Assembly (NCBI GenBank): GCA_002353285.1
Contig: DEJJ01000019.1
Coordinates: 1-29,804, forward strand
Length of the DNA: 29,804 nt
From: Porphyromonadaceae bacterium UBA2751
Lineage (GTDB): Bacteria > Bacteroidota > Bacteroidia > Bacteroidales > Muribaculaceae
Direction of reading: 5' to 3'
The notes beneath the pieces are model-generated. The model was given only the letters and a program-made list of their open reading frames with translations. It was not told the DNA's origin and searched no databases. Shown here in pieces: positions 1 to 8,024 of this stretch. Position 1 is the first letter of the stretch. The number at the start of each line of letters is the position of its first letter. The position numbers and the translations under genes were made by a program.

Positions 1-106
1 ACAGTTTTTTGCAGGTGACCCAAGAATTCCTTGCTAATTTTTGGTGGTAAATTGGTGTAGTAAAGCTGATTAGATGGGCTCTATATGAATAATTGTTGTC
101 AATAAC

Positions 107-142
107 AAAAAGGTTGAGCCCTTTCACGAGCTCAACCTTTTT
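107..142 (-). terminator. Intrinsic terminator of the adhesin-like gene
   Basis: An 8-bp stem (112-119 with 130-137) is extended by an A-run on the left (107-111) and a T-run on the right (138-142). It therefore has a U-tract in both directions and could act bidirectionally. It begins 24 bp downstream of the stop codon of the minus-strand gene that ends at 166. I see nothing else in bases 1-106. Confidence 0.8.
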
Positions 143-165
143 TGAGGTTTTAATGGCTTGACTGA

Positions 166-2046
166 TTATTTGATAACAACCTTCTTGCCACCATTGATGT
201 AGATGCCAGGAGCAGTGGGCTGACCGTTGAACTTCTGGCCCTGGAGGTTGTACCAGTTGTTGTCGGCCTTGCTGTCGGTGCCAATTGTGCTGATAGCATC
301 GGGATTAGCCTTGGTAACGGTCAGCATGGGCTCGCCGTCACGATTAAGGGTGAGCTCCAGGTTGTAAGCACCAGCCTCCTCAATGCGGAAGTTTGCACCA
401 GGATTAACGGTCTGGATTGCTACGCCCATGAGGTCGTTGTTGAGCAGGAAGTAGCCAACGTTGTTGTCGTCAACGCCACCGAACCAAACGGTTCCAGCCT
501 CGTCGAATGCGATAACCTTGAATTCAGCGCCAGCCTCGAACTCAACGTTCTCGATCTTGTTGGCCTCGAACTCAAGACGGCCACCAGTAGCAGTCTGGTT
601 CCAGTCGTTGAAGCTACCTACCAGGAAGTAGCCCTCCTCAATAGGTTGCTGGCCACCGGCCTCGGTGAAGAAGCGAACACTCTCGGTCCAATCGGTAACG
701 CGTGCGTCGGGGCCTACAGCCTGAACTTGTACCTCGTACTCAGTGCCTTCCATCAGGCCTTCGAGAGTGTAAGGACTCTCAACGTTCTCAACAACTGTCC
801 AGTCGGGAATCTCCACTGGGTTCTCGGGGATAACCTCGATGTCGTCAACGTAGATTGACCACTGATCCTCGCAGTCGTAGTGACGGAATGCGATAACGCC
901 AGTGCCCTCGAAGTCGCTCAGGTCGATCTCATACTCCTCGGCAGTGGTGCCAGCAGGCTGGATGAAGTCGCTGATTGCAACAAACTCATCAAGAGTCTCC
1001 CAGTCGGGGTTAGTGCAAACGTAAACCATGATCTTGTCAGGATAGGTTGCGCTTCGCTGCCAAGTCTTGAACTTGAGAGTGCCACCCATGCCTACCTCTG
1101 GGGTAATCAGCCAGTTGTCGGGAGTGAGAACACCGCCTGAAAAGCTTGACGAAACGAAGCAAGCATCGTTCTGAGCGTCGTTGCTGTAAGCAAGGCCCCA
1201 GTTGTTGCCATCGCCATCGGCATCGTAGATCAAGAAGTTGGCAACCTGATCCTCATAGCCAGGAACGGGGAGATCCCACAGCATGCTTGCCATGGCGGGA
1301 TCTACGTAAGGACGCCAGCGGAGGTTCCAGCTTGCGTTGTTCTCGCCGGGAACCCACTCGATGGTGGCAGTAGTGCCATCAACCGAAACACCGTCAACGG
1401 TGAGGCCGGTAGGAATTTGAGGTGCGGTTGGGTCGTCGAGGACGAGGTCAACCTGGTCGTTCTGGCCACCGAGAGAAACTACGAACTCATAGCCTGCGCC
1501 CGAAACGAACTCAAAGTCGTTGGCACGGCCACCAACGGTGCCATTCTCCGAAGCAATCCAGATGCGGTCGCCTGGAGTGGGGTTGGTGATGCACCAGTCG
1601 TAAGTGCCAGCAGGAATCAAGATGGTGACACTGTTGTTGATAACAATGTTGGCAGTGGTCATTGCTCCATCGGCATTCTCGGGAATCTTGTACTCAAACT
1701 CGGCGTAAGTAGCCTCGGTAGCGTCACCAGAGGTGGTGAGAGGACCAGTTTCAGGAATGATGGTGCCATAGGCAGTAGCATCGGCATCGAGCAGCATCTG
1801 ATAGCCAGAGCCATCGTTCCAAAGGTCGCCAGCAGTAAGGGTCACGCTGGCATAGCCCTCGGGGATGTCGGCCTTGGGGTTAGCCTTGAGAGTGGCCTTC
1901 TTAATTACTAACTGAGTGGGAGTTGCATCCTTCTTAACGATGTTCTTTGCCACCTTGTTGGTTTGCACATAGCTCTTAACTTGTGCATTCATGGTTATTG
2001 GTAATAACAATGCAACCAATAACATTAAAGTAATCGATCTCTTCAT
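166..2046 (-). CDS. Secreted gingipain-adhesin-like protein (DUF2436, cleaved-adhesin domain inside Fn3, SusE/F-like module)
   Basis: This is a 626-residue exported protein with a signal peptide (about 1-21, ending MNA before Gln22). Residues about 66-203 closely resemble DUF2436 of Porphyromonas gingivalis HagA/RgpA/Kgp, with the LLDADATAYGTIIP, YKIPENAD and YDWCITNP blocks. Residues about 210-250 look like the first half of an Fn3 domain. About 256-407 is a cleaved-adhesin/choice-of-anchor-J domain (DADGDGNNW, NWLITPEV, FRHYDCEDQWSIYVDDI). About 414-463 looks like the second half of the Fn3. Residues about 472-578 form a SusE/SusF-like module starting FLVGSFNDWN, and 588-626 is a tail ending KKVVIK. 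No peptidase domain is present, so the role is probably binding (haem, matrix or glycan by family analogy), at the cell surface or secreted. It is a single-gene unit with its own promoter and terminator. Domain calls are from remembered family sequences; the ligand is unknown. Confidence 0.8.
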   Translation of the reverse strand: MKRSITLMLLVALLLPITMNAQVKSYVQTNKVAKNIVKKDATPTQLVIKKATLKANPKADIPEGYASVTLTAGDLWNDGSGYQMLLDADATAYGTIIPETGPLTTSGDATEATYAEFEYKIPENADGAMTTANIVINNSVTILIPAGTYDWCITNPTPGDRIWIASENGTVGGRANDFEFVSGAGYEFVVSLGGQNDQVDLVLDDPTAPQIPTGLTVDGVSVDGTTATIEWVPGENNASWNLRWRPYVDPAMASMLWDLPVPGYEDQVANFLIYDADGDGNNWGLAYSNDAQNDACFVSSSFSGGVLTPDNWLITPEVGMGGTLKFKTWQRSATYPDKIMVYVCTNPDWETLDEFVAISDFIQPAGTTAEEYEIDLSDFEGTGVIAFRHYDCEDQWSIYVDDIEVIPENPVEIPDWTVVENVESPYTLEGLMEGTEYEVQVQAVGPDARVTDWTESVRFFTEAGGQQPIEEGYFLVGSFNDWNQTATGGRLEFEANKIENVEFEAGAEFKVIAFDEAGTVWFGGVDDNNVGYFLLNNDLMGVAIQTVNPGANFRIEEAGAYNLELTLNRDGEPMLTVTKANPDAISTIGTDSKADNNWYNLQGQKFNGQPTAPGIYINGGKKVVIK

Positions 2047-2102
2047 AAGACACTTTAGTTTGATGGTTAATAAAAAATGGTTAATTACATATTAGAACGT
2101 TG

Positions 2103-2134
2103 CAAATTTATTACAAATAGTCCGAATTTCCAAA
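2103..2134 (-). promoter_or_regulatory. Bacteroidota-type promoter of the adhesin-like gene
   Basis: Read on the minus strand, a -33 element TTTG (2131-2134) and a -7 element TAAATTTG (2103-2110) are separated by 20 bp, matching the Bacteroidota consensus. The predicted leader to the ATG at 2046 is about 50 nt. Confidence 0.75.
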
Positions 2135-2183
2135 TAAAATTGTAATTTTTTTTAATAAAACATTCTTTTTTGTGGCTATGCGC

Positions 2184-2219
2184 AAAAAAATGCACTCCTC
2201 ATGTGGGCGAGGAGTGCAT
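2184..2219 (-). terminator. Intrinsic terminator of the tandem SusE/F-module gene
   Basis: A perfect 11-bp stem (2190-2200 with 2209-2219) with an 8-nt loop is followed on the minus strand by a run of T (2184-2190). It lies about 107 bp after the stop codon of the gene ending at 2326, and upstream of the promoter of the next minus-strand gene. Confidence 0.85.
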
Positions 2220-2325
2220 CTTAATCATTATGAGCTTGAGCAAGCTCAGTTGCTGGATAAATTAGGCTGCGGTTCAGAAATTTCAAACAAGTTTGATATT
2301 TCATTCACCTTGCACTAATTTTCTC

Positions 2326-4182
2326 TCACTTAATCACAACTTTGCGTCCATTGTGGATGTAGATGCCAGGAGCACTTGGCATGCCATTGAACTTAACACC
2401 CATCAGGTTGTAGTAGGCGTTGTCGGCCTTAGCGTCGGTGCCCACGATGCTGATGGCAGTTGAGTTCTTGGTGATGACCATCACGAGAGGCTCTTGCAAG
2501 CCCTTGGCAGGAGTTGCGGTCTTGACCTTGATGTCGTAGCTGCCACCTTCCTGAACCTGGAAGTTAGAGCCGTCAACGAGAGCGATGTTGCCACCCAGGA
2601 GCTCAGGAGTGATAAGGAAGTTGTCGCCGTTGGTGCTGCCACCAAACCATGTCCAGCCGCCAGCCAGGTTGTGGCTGATGAGCTTGAACTCGGCATTAGC
2701 CTCGAGCTCTACAGAACCTGCGAACTCAGTGCCTTCCTCGTTGAGAGTGAGCTCAACAAGACCATCGGTCTGGCTCCAGTTGTTGAATGAACCGCAAACG
2801 AAGAAGTCGTTGTATTCCACAACCTGTGGCTCGGGGAAGCCAGTGACGGTGAGAACGCCATCCTCGATGGTGAGGGTGTACTCAGCAGGCTGAGCAAGGT
2901 TGAGGTTGCTGCCGTCAATCAGGGTCATGCTTGGGTTCTCCTCGGTGAGGGTCACGCCATTGCCGCCCCACCAGTTGCCTTGCTCGTCCTTGATCTTGAA
3001 CTCGCCGCCGAAGTTGTAGGTGAGGGTGAACACGCCGTTCTCCTCAACGAATGGAATCATAGCATCCTCGTTCCAGCTGTTGAAGGCGCCAATCAGGTAG
3101 TAGGCCTTCTCGGGAGCAGGAGTTGGGTAAACAAATTCCTCGTCGCTGATGAGGGTGATAGTGGTGGCGCTGCGCTCGCCCAACCAGTAGTTGGTGTTAG
3201 CGTCGAATCCAGTCCAGTTTTGACCGAAGGTGAGTACCTTCTCTGTTCCCGTTCCGGTTACTACACCATAGTCGGTAGTGTTGGAGAATGCAAAGTTGTT
3301 GTCGCCCGAGGTGTAGAATACAGCTTGGTCGGCAGTCCAAGTCTTGTCTTCGGCAAGAGTGAAGTTGACAGGAGTGGTGCCGATGCCGGCGAAGTTGTCG
3401 ACTGAAACAACGTAGGTCTCGGTGTTCTCGGTGGCGATAACGGGCCAGTCGTAGATGCGAGTGTTGAAGGTGAAGCTCATCATGGCGTTGAAATCGCTTA
3501 CTGGAACCATGGTGCTTGAGGGCTCATAGATCCATCCCAGGCGATAGTTGGCATAGGTGCCACTCTTGATAACCAAGTAGAAGTGAACGCCGGGATCCAT
3601 GACAATGCCCTCATCAACGAGGATGCCCATCACGTCGCCAACGTACCAGCCAGCTTCGTATTGGTCGTCGCCCTCATAGTACCAACTAGCCGCAAGGGTG
3701 CAATCGCCGTAGGTGCTGTGAGTATAGACAACTTGATTCTCATCAACGGTGAAGGTGGTGTAGCCGCTGGTTGTACCCATAGTTGCAGTAACTGGGAAGG
3801 GCATGAAACCGGTGAGACGGATTTGGGTGTCGCTGATTTTGTTGATGCCAACGAGGTCAACGTTGTCCACGGTGTCGCGCTTGAAGGTGTAGTTGTTAGA
3901 GATGGTGTCGGGCTGAGTTGTCATGCCACCAGTGTACTGACGATAAGTCCAAGCGTAGCCACCCACGAGGTCGGCGGCGGTAGAAGCTGGGAAGTTAGGG
4001 GTGGCTTTGAGCTTCGATGCAAGGCGTGCCATCATCTTGGCCTGCATTGCGGCAGGAGCCTGTTTAACGTTTTCCATCTTCACTGGAGTGCCCATTTGGG
4101 CCTCGCTGGGAGTGAAGAGAGAGGCTGCAGTCATCGATAGTGCGAACACCGCAGCAAGCATGAGAGTTAATGCTTTCTTCAT
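2326..4182 (-). CDS. Secreted protein with two SusE/SusF-like modules and shared C-terminal tail
   Basis: This is a 618-residue exported protein. The signal peptide is about 1-28 (cleavage near SEA before Gln29). Residues about 70-350 are a beta-rich region I do not recognise. Two tandem modules follow, about 358-448 (starts YYLIGAFNSWN, contains EFKIKDEQGNWWGG) and about 458-572 (starts FFVCGSFNNWS, contains EFKLISH and WTWFGG). They resemble the starch-binding outer-membrane SusE/SusF repeat and the single module of the gene at 166-2046. Residues about 578-618 repeat the tail seen there (YNLMGVKFNG ... APGIYI ... RKVVIK). A carbohydrate-binding or surface role is inferred from the modules only. 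No lipobox is visible, which differs from true SusE/SusF lipoproteins. The gene stands alone, with its own promoter and terminator. Confidence 0.75.
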   Translation of the reverse strand: MKKALTLMLAAVFALSMTAASLFTPSEAQMGTPVKMENVKQAPAAMQAKMMARLASKLKATPNFPASTAADLVGGYAWTYRQYTGGMTTQPDTISNNYTFKRDTVDNVDLVGINKISDTQIRLTGFMPFPVTATMGTTSGYTTFTVDENQVVYTHSTYGDCTLAASWYYEGDDQYEAGWYVGDVMGILVDEGIVMDPGVHFYLVIKSGTYANYRLGWIYEPSSTMVPVSDFNAMMSFTFNTRIYDWPVIATENTETYVVSVDNFAGIGTTPVNFTLAEDKTWTADQAVFYTSGDNNFAFSNTTDYGVVTGTGTEKVLTFGQNWTGFDANTNYWLGERSATTITLISDEEFVYPTPAPEKAYYLIGAFNSWNEDAMIPFVEENGVFTLTYNFGGEFKIKDEQGNWWGGNGVTLTEENPSMTLIDGSNLNLAQPAEYTLTIEDGVLTVTGFPEPQVVEYNDFFVCGSFNNWSQTDGLVELTLNEEGTEFAGSVELEANAEFKLISHNLAGGWTWFGGSTNGDNFLITPELLGGNIALVDGSNFQVQEGGSYDIKVKTATPAKGLQEPLVMVITKNSTAISIVGTDAKADNAYYNLMGVKFNGMPSAPGIYIHNGRKVVIK

Positions 4183-4297
4183 AGCTTAATGTGTTTTAAT
4201 TTGGTTAATAAAATGAATAGTTTGATATTTTTCACTTCGTGTGAATTATTTTATGGTTTTATAATCCTCTATAATGTTAATGATTACTTTTATCCTG

Positions 4298-4329
4298 CAA
4301 ATATACAGTAAAAAGGGGAAATATGCAAG
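4298..4329 (-). promoter_or_regulatory. Bacteroidota-type promoter of the tandem-module gene
   Basis: On the minus strand there is a perfect -7 element TATATTTG (4298-4305) with CTTG (one mismatch to TTTG) 20 bp upstream (4326-4329). This implies a leader of about 110 nt. The remaining sequence up to 4412 shows nothing recognisable. Confidence 0.6.
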
Positions 4330-4412
4330 AGATTGACGGTGTGATATGCAAAGAAAACAGGTGCGTTAGTGATATAAAATGGGCGTTTGGTAGAATTGTG
4401 GTGTAGATAAAC

Positions 4413-4452
4413 AAAAACTTCAGGGCTTGTCGTTATGGCAAGCCCTGAAGTT
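4413..4452 (-). terminator. Intrinsic terminator of the RND efflux operon
   Basis: A perfect 14-bp stem (4416-4429 with 4439-4452) with a 9-nt loop is followed on the minus strand by a T-rich tract. It starts 23 bp after the stop codon of the P-II-like gene and marks the end of the five-gene operon. Confidence 0.9.
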
Positions 4453-4475
4453 GAGAATAGGGTTCATATCAAGAA

Positions 4476-4769
4476 TTAAATCGATTTCTCGATGCTCCAC
4501 ACGAAGGCTCGCAGGCCAAGCTTGGGTGTGGCAAGGTCCATTTCGTGGAGCTTTTCGAGCACGTTGTCTACGCGGTTGCTCTCCACCACAGTGAGGATGC
4601 CCTGCACGAGCGATGGCCAAGCGTGGGTGCCATAGTGTGGGTCGCCATTGTGGCTGCCACGGCCCACCACATCGTTAAATGCGGTGAATCCACGGCATCC
4701 GCTCTTGTGCAGCATCTCGACGATTCTCTCGTAATAGGCCTGATCGAAGGCTATAAATATTGCTTTCAT
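4476..4769 (-). CDS. Small P-II/DUF3240-like protein downstream of RND pump
   Basis: A 97-residue soluble protein with an alternating beta-alpha-beta-beta-alpha-beta pattern (MKAIFIAFDQ strand; helix about 10-23; GILTVV strand about 57-62; helix about 66-77; LRAFVWSIE strand), as expected of a P-II-like ferredoxin fold. The central segment 32-53 sits where the P-II T-loop would be and carries His40, His45 and His49, with Cys25 nearby. It follows the RND pump gene by 37 bp and is the last gene before a strong terminator, so it is probably co-transcribed. Small P-II-like proteins (for example DUF3240) are known beside RND efflux genes, where a metal- or ligand-sensing role is suspected. The family assignment is by fold pattern and context, not a clear sequence match. 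Confidence 0.6.
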   Translation of the reverse strand: MKAIFIAFDQAYYERIVEMLHKSGCRGFTAFNDVVGRGSHNGDPHYGTHAWPSLVQGILTVVESNRVDNVLEKLHEMDLATPKLGLRAFVWSIEKSI

Positions 4770-4806
4770 TGTGATTATTATTGGCTTTTTTAGAGATTTT
4801 ACTGTA

Positions 4807-7800
4807 CTATTGCTTGTCTTGCTCGCTTGAACCAGCCTTGGCGTGAGCCTTGCGCAACTTCTTGCGGGTGCGCTTCATGCCATTGTAGGCAAAGATGGTG
4901 TACATCGTGGGCACAAAGAGCAGCGTGAGGATGGTCGAGAATGTGAGACCACCAATCACCGCAATACCCATGGGGCGCCACATCTCGGCTCCCTCGCCAC
5001 TACCAATGGCCATTGGCACCATGCCCAGGATGGTGGTCAACGAGGTCATGAGCACTGGGCGCAAGCGCGACTTACCGCCATCAATAACCGAGCGGCGCAC
5101 GCTCATGCCACGCTCGCGGTTAAGGGTGATGTAGTCGATGAGCACAATACCGTTCTTCACCACAATACCAATAAGCATAATAGAACCAATCATCGACATT
5201 ATGTTCAGGTTGGTGCCAGTGAGCAGAAGGATGAGCACGATACCCGAGAAGGCAAACATGATAGAGCTCATGATGATGCCAGGATAGGTGAACGACTCAA
5301 ACTGTGCTGCCATTACTATATATACGAGGAGGATAATAAGAATGGCAAGTACTCCCATGTCGCCAAATGAGTCTTGTTGTTGCTCGTAAGAACCACTAAG
5401 CTCAATTGTTACACCACCAGGCAGGTCGAGCTTGTCGATCTCGGGTTGAGCGTCGGCTATCACTTCACTCATAGGACGATCTTGAACAACAGTTGAAACA
5501 GTGATGATACGCTCACGGTCCTTACGCTCGATTGTCGGTGGAGTGAAGCGTTCAACCACCTTGCCCACTTCTTTGAGCTTGATGCCGTTGCCCATAGCAT
5601 TATACAATGTGATATTCTCGATATCTTCGAGCGACTGGCGATGCTCGGGATCATACATAACCTTGATGTCGTACTCGTCACCATCCTCGCGGAAGTAGCT
5701 TGCAGTGCTACCGTTGATGCGGTTGCGAATGTAGGTGGCCGCTGTAGTGAGATTAAGTCCATATAGAGCCAGTTTTTCGCGGTCGAAGTCTACTTGATAT
5801 TCAGGTTGATAGTCGCTTCGGCTGATGTTGATGTCGGCAGCTCCAGGCACTTTCTCGAGGATGCGCTTGAGTTGTTGAGCCAGGCTGTCGGTGACAGCGA
5901 AGTCGTAACCATAAATCTCGTAGTTAAGAGCCGACTGGCCACTCATGCCACCGCCTCGTTGACCACCAACGTTTACGAGAGCCTTCTTCAACTCGGGATA
6001 CTGCTTGAGGTCTTGACGCATCAGGCCGGCAATATCGGTGATGCTTCGGTCACGCTCGGCGGGACTCACGAGCCTGATGTTCATCGACATGATGTGAGAA
6101 CCATTGTTCTGCATCGAACCCCAAGTGTTGTCGCTGCTGGCTTGACCCACAGTGTAGTTGAATACCATGATTTCAGGATATTTCTGGGTCCACTCTTTGT
6201 AAAGTCGTTGACACACATCTTTAGCAACGTCTACACGTGTTCCAATAGGCAGCTCAAGGCTTACTCCCAAGCGGCTGTTATCCATAGTTGGGAAGAACTC
6301 ACTACCCACAAATTTCATAAGGAACATCGATGCCAAAAATACACCGAGTACCACTAGCGAGGTAATCCAGCGATGACGAACGCAGTGGGTGAGTAACCAT
6401 GCGAAGCCATCGTCGAGCTTGTCGAGGACTCTCTCGATAGGACCATAGAACTTGGTGAAAAACTTGCTCTGAGTGCGTTGCAGGCGAAGCATGCGGCTAC
6501 AAAGCATAGGTGTTAACGACAATGCTGCTGTAGTTGAGATAATCATCATGATGGTTACCATCCATCCCAACTGGTTGAAGAACACACCAGTCATACCGGT
6601 GATTAACGTCAACGGGAAGAATACAGCAATAAGGGTGAGGGTAGATGCGATTACCGAAATCGCCACCTCGTTGGTACCATGCACAGCCGCTTGCTTGGGT
6701 TCGGCTCCTCGTTCAATGTGTGTCGTGACATTCTCAAGCACCACAATGGCATCGTCAACCACCATACCAATTGAGATTGACAGCGCCGATAGTGACACGA
6801 TGTTCAAGGAGTTGCCAGTAGCATATAGGTAGATGAACGATGCGATAAGCGAGATTGGGATGGTAAGCACGATGATGACAGTAGCACGCCAGCGTCCTAA
6901 GAAGAAGAACACCACAATCACAACGAATAGCAACGCATAGAGCACAGTCTCGACAAGTGACGAGATGGTGTTGCGGATGTTGTCGCTGGTGTCGACGATG
7001 TAGTCGAGCTTGATGTCAGCGGGCAGATTCTTCTGCAAGTGTGGCAGCTGTTGCTGAATACGGTTGGAAATTTCAACCGAGTTGGCGCCACTCTGCTTTT
7101 GAACAATAATCATAGCACCACGCACACCGTTGGTGAACGTCTCTTGTGCACGCTCTTCGAGCGAGTCGTCGATGCGGGCTACATCGCTCAAGTGCACGGC
7201 AGCTCCGTTAGAAGCTCCAACAACGATATTAGCAATCTCGCTTGGATCTTCAAATTCGCCCTCTACACGCAAGGCATAGGTCTCGTTACCGATGTCGAAC
7301 GTTCCGCCAGGAATATTGCGATTCTCGGCGCCAACGAGTTGTGCTATGGTCTCGATGGTCAAGTGGTAGGCCTCAAGTTTAAGAGGATCGACATAGATGT
7401 GCACCTCGCGTTTGGGGGCACCAGCAATTGACACCGAACCCACTCCGTCGACACGTGCCAAAGAGTTGGCAACATTCTCGTCGAGGATTTTGTAAAGACC
7501 CGGAACACTTTCCTTGGCTTGTGCCGAGAGTAGCACAATAGGAATCATGTCACTCGAGAACTTGAACAGGATGGGGGTGTTGACATCGTCGGGGAGCATA
7601 CTCGACACCATGTTGAGCTTGTCGCGAACATCGTTGGTGAGCACGTCAATATCGTAGCCATATTCAAATTCAAGGGTTACAATAGAGATGTTTTCCTTGG
7701 AGTTTGACGTGATGTGCTTGAGGTGCTCTACCGAGTTGAGTGTGTTCTCAAGCGGTCGAGTGACGTTCTGCTCAATATCTTCGGCACTTGCACCCTGATA

Positions 7801-7950
7801 ACTTGTCATCACCATGATGGTATTGGTCTCAATATCGGGATACAAGTCGATAGGCAATTTTTGGAGTGAGAACAGACCAATGATAACCACAGCCACAAAG
7901 ATGAGGATTGTGGTCACTGGACGTTTCACCGAACTAGAATAAAGACTCAT
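4807..7950 (-). CDS. RND-family efflux pump, HAE1 (AcrB-like) type
   Basis: At 1047 residues this is the usual length for the inner-membrane RND pump of a tripartite system. It has an N-terminal TM helix (about 12-30), a large periplasmic region, a TM cluster from about 335, a second periplasmic region and a second TM cluster. The proton-relay acidic pair is present in TM4 (GMVVDDAIVV, Asp399-Asp400), and the partner lysine lies in TM10 (VVKNGIVLID, Lys932). The TM4 sequence is the HAE1/multidrug type rather than the CusA heavy-metal type. It extrudes substrates by proton antiport through the adaptor and channel encoded upstream. The 74-bp gap after the adaptor gene is AT-rich with no clear promoter. 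The substrate cannot be read from the sequence. Confidence 0.93.
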   Translation of the reverse strand: MSLYSSSVKRPVTTILIFVAVVIIGLFSLQKLPIDLYPDIETNTIMVMTSYQGASAEDIEQNVTRPLENTLNSVEHLKHITSNSKENISIVTLEFEYGYDIDVLTNDVRDKLNMVSSMLPDDVNTPILFKFSSDMIPIVLLSAQAKESVPGLYKILDENVANSLARVDGVGSVSIAGAPKREVHIYVDPLKLEAYHLTIETIAQLVGAENRNIPGGTFDIGNETYALRVEGEFEDPSEIANIVVGASNGAAVHLSDVARIDDSLEERAQETFTNGVRGAMIIVQKQSGANSVEISNRIQQQLPHLQKNLPADIKLDYIVDTSDNIRNTISSLVETVLYALLFVVIVVFFFLGRWRATVIIVLTIPISLIASFIYLYATGNSLNIVSLSALSISIGMVVDDAIVVLENVTTHIERGAEPKQAAVHGTNEVAISVIASTLTLIAVFFPLTLITGMTGVFFNQLGWMVTIMMIISTTAALSLTPMLCSRMLRLQRTQSKFFTKFYGPIERVLDKLDDGFAWLLTHCVRHRWITSLVVLGVFLASMFLMKFVGSEFFPTMDNSRLGVSLELPIGTRVDVAKDVCQRLYKEWTQKYPEIMVFNYTVGQASSDNTWGSMQNNGSHIMSMNIRLVSPAERDRSITDIAGLMRQDLKQYPELKKALVNVGGQRGGGMSGQSALNYEIYGYDFAVTDSLAQQLKRILEKVPGAADINISRSDYQPEYQVDFDREKLALYGLNLTTAATYIRNRINGSTASYFREDGDEYDIKVMYDPEHRQSLEDIENITLYNAMGNGIKLKEVGKVVERFTPPTIERKDRERIITVSTVVQDRPMSEVIADAQPEIDKLDLPGGVTIELSGSYEQQQDSFGDMGVLAILIILLVYIVMAAQFESFTYPGIIMSSIMFAFSGIVLILLLTGTNLNIMSMIGSIMLIGIVVKNGIVLIDYITLNRERGMSVRRSVIDGGKSRLRPVLMTSLTTILGMVPMAIGSGEGAEMWRPMGIAVIGGLTFSTILTLLFVPTMYTIFAYNGMKRTRKKLRKAHAKAGSSEQDKQ

Positions 7951-8024
7951 AGGAATGTGTGTCTATCTATTATATATAAATATGTGTTATGAATCACGTG
8001 TTGTAGAGTGAACAGGTGAGAGCT

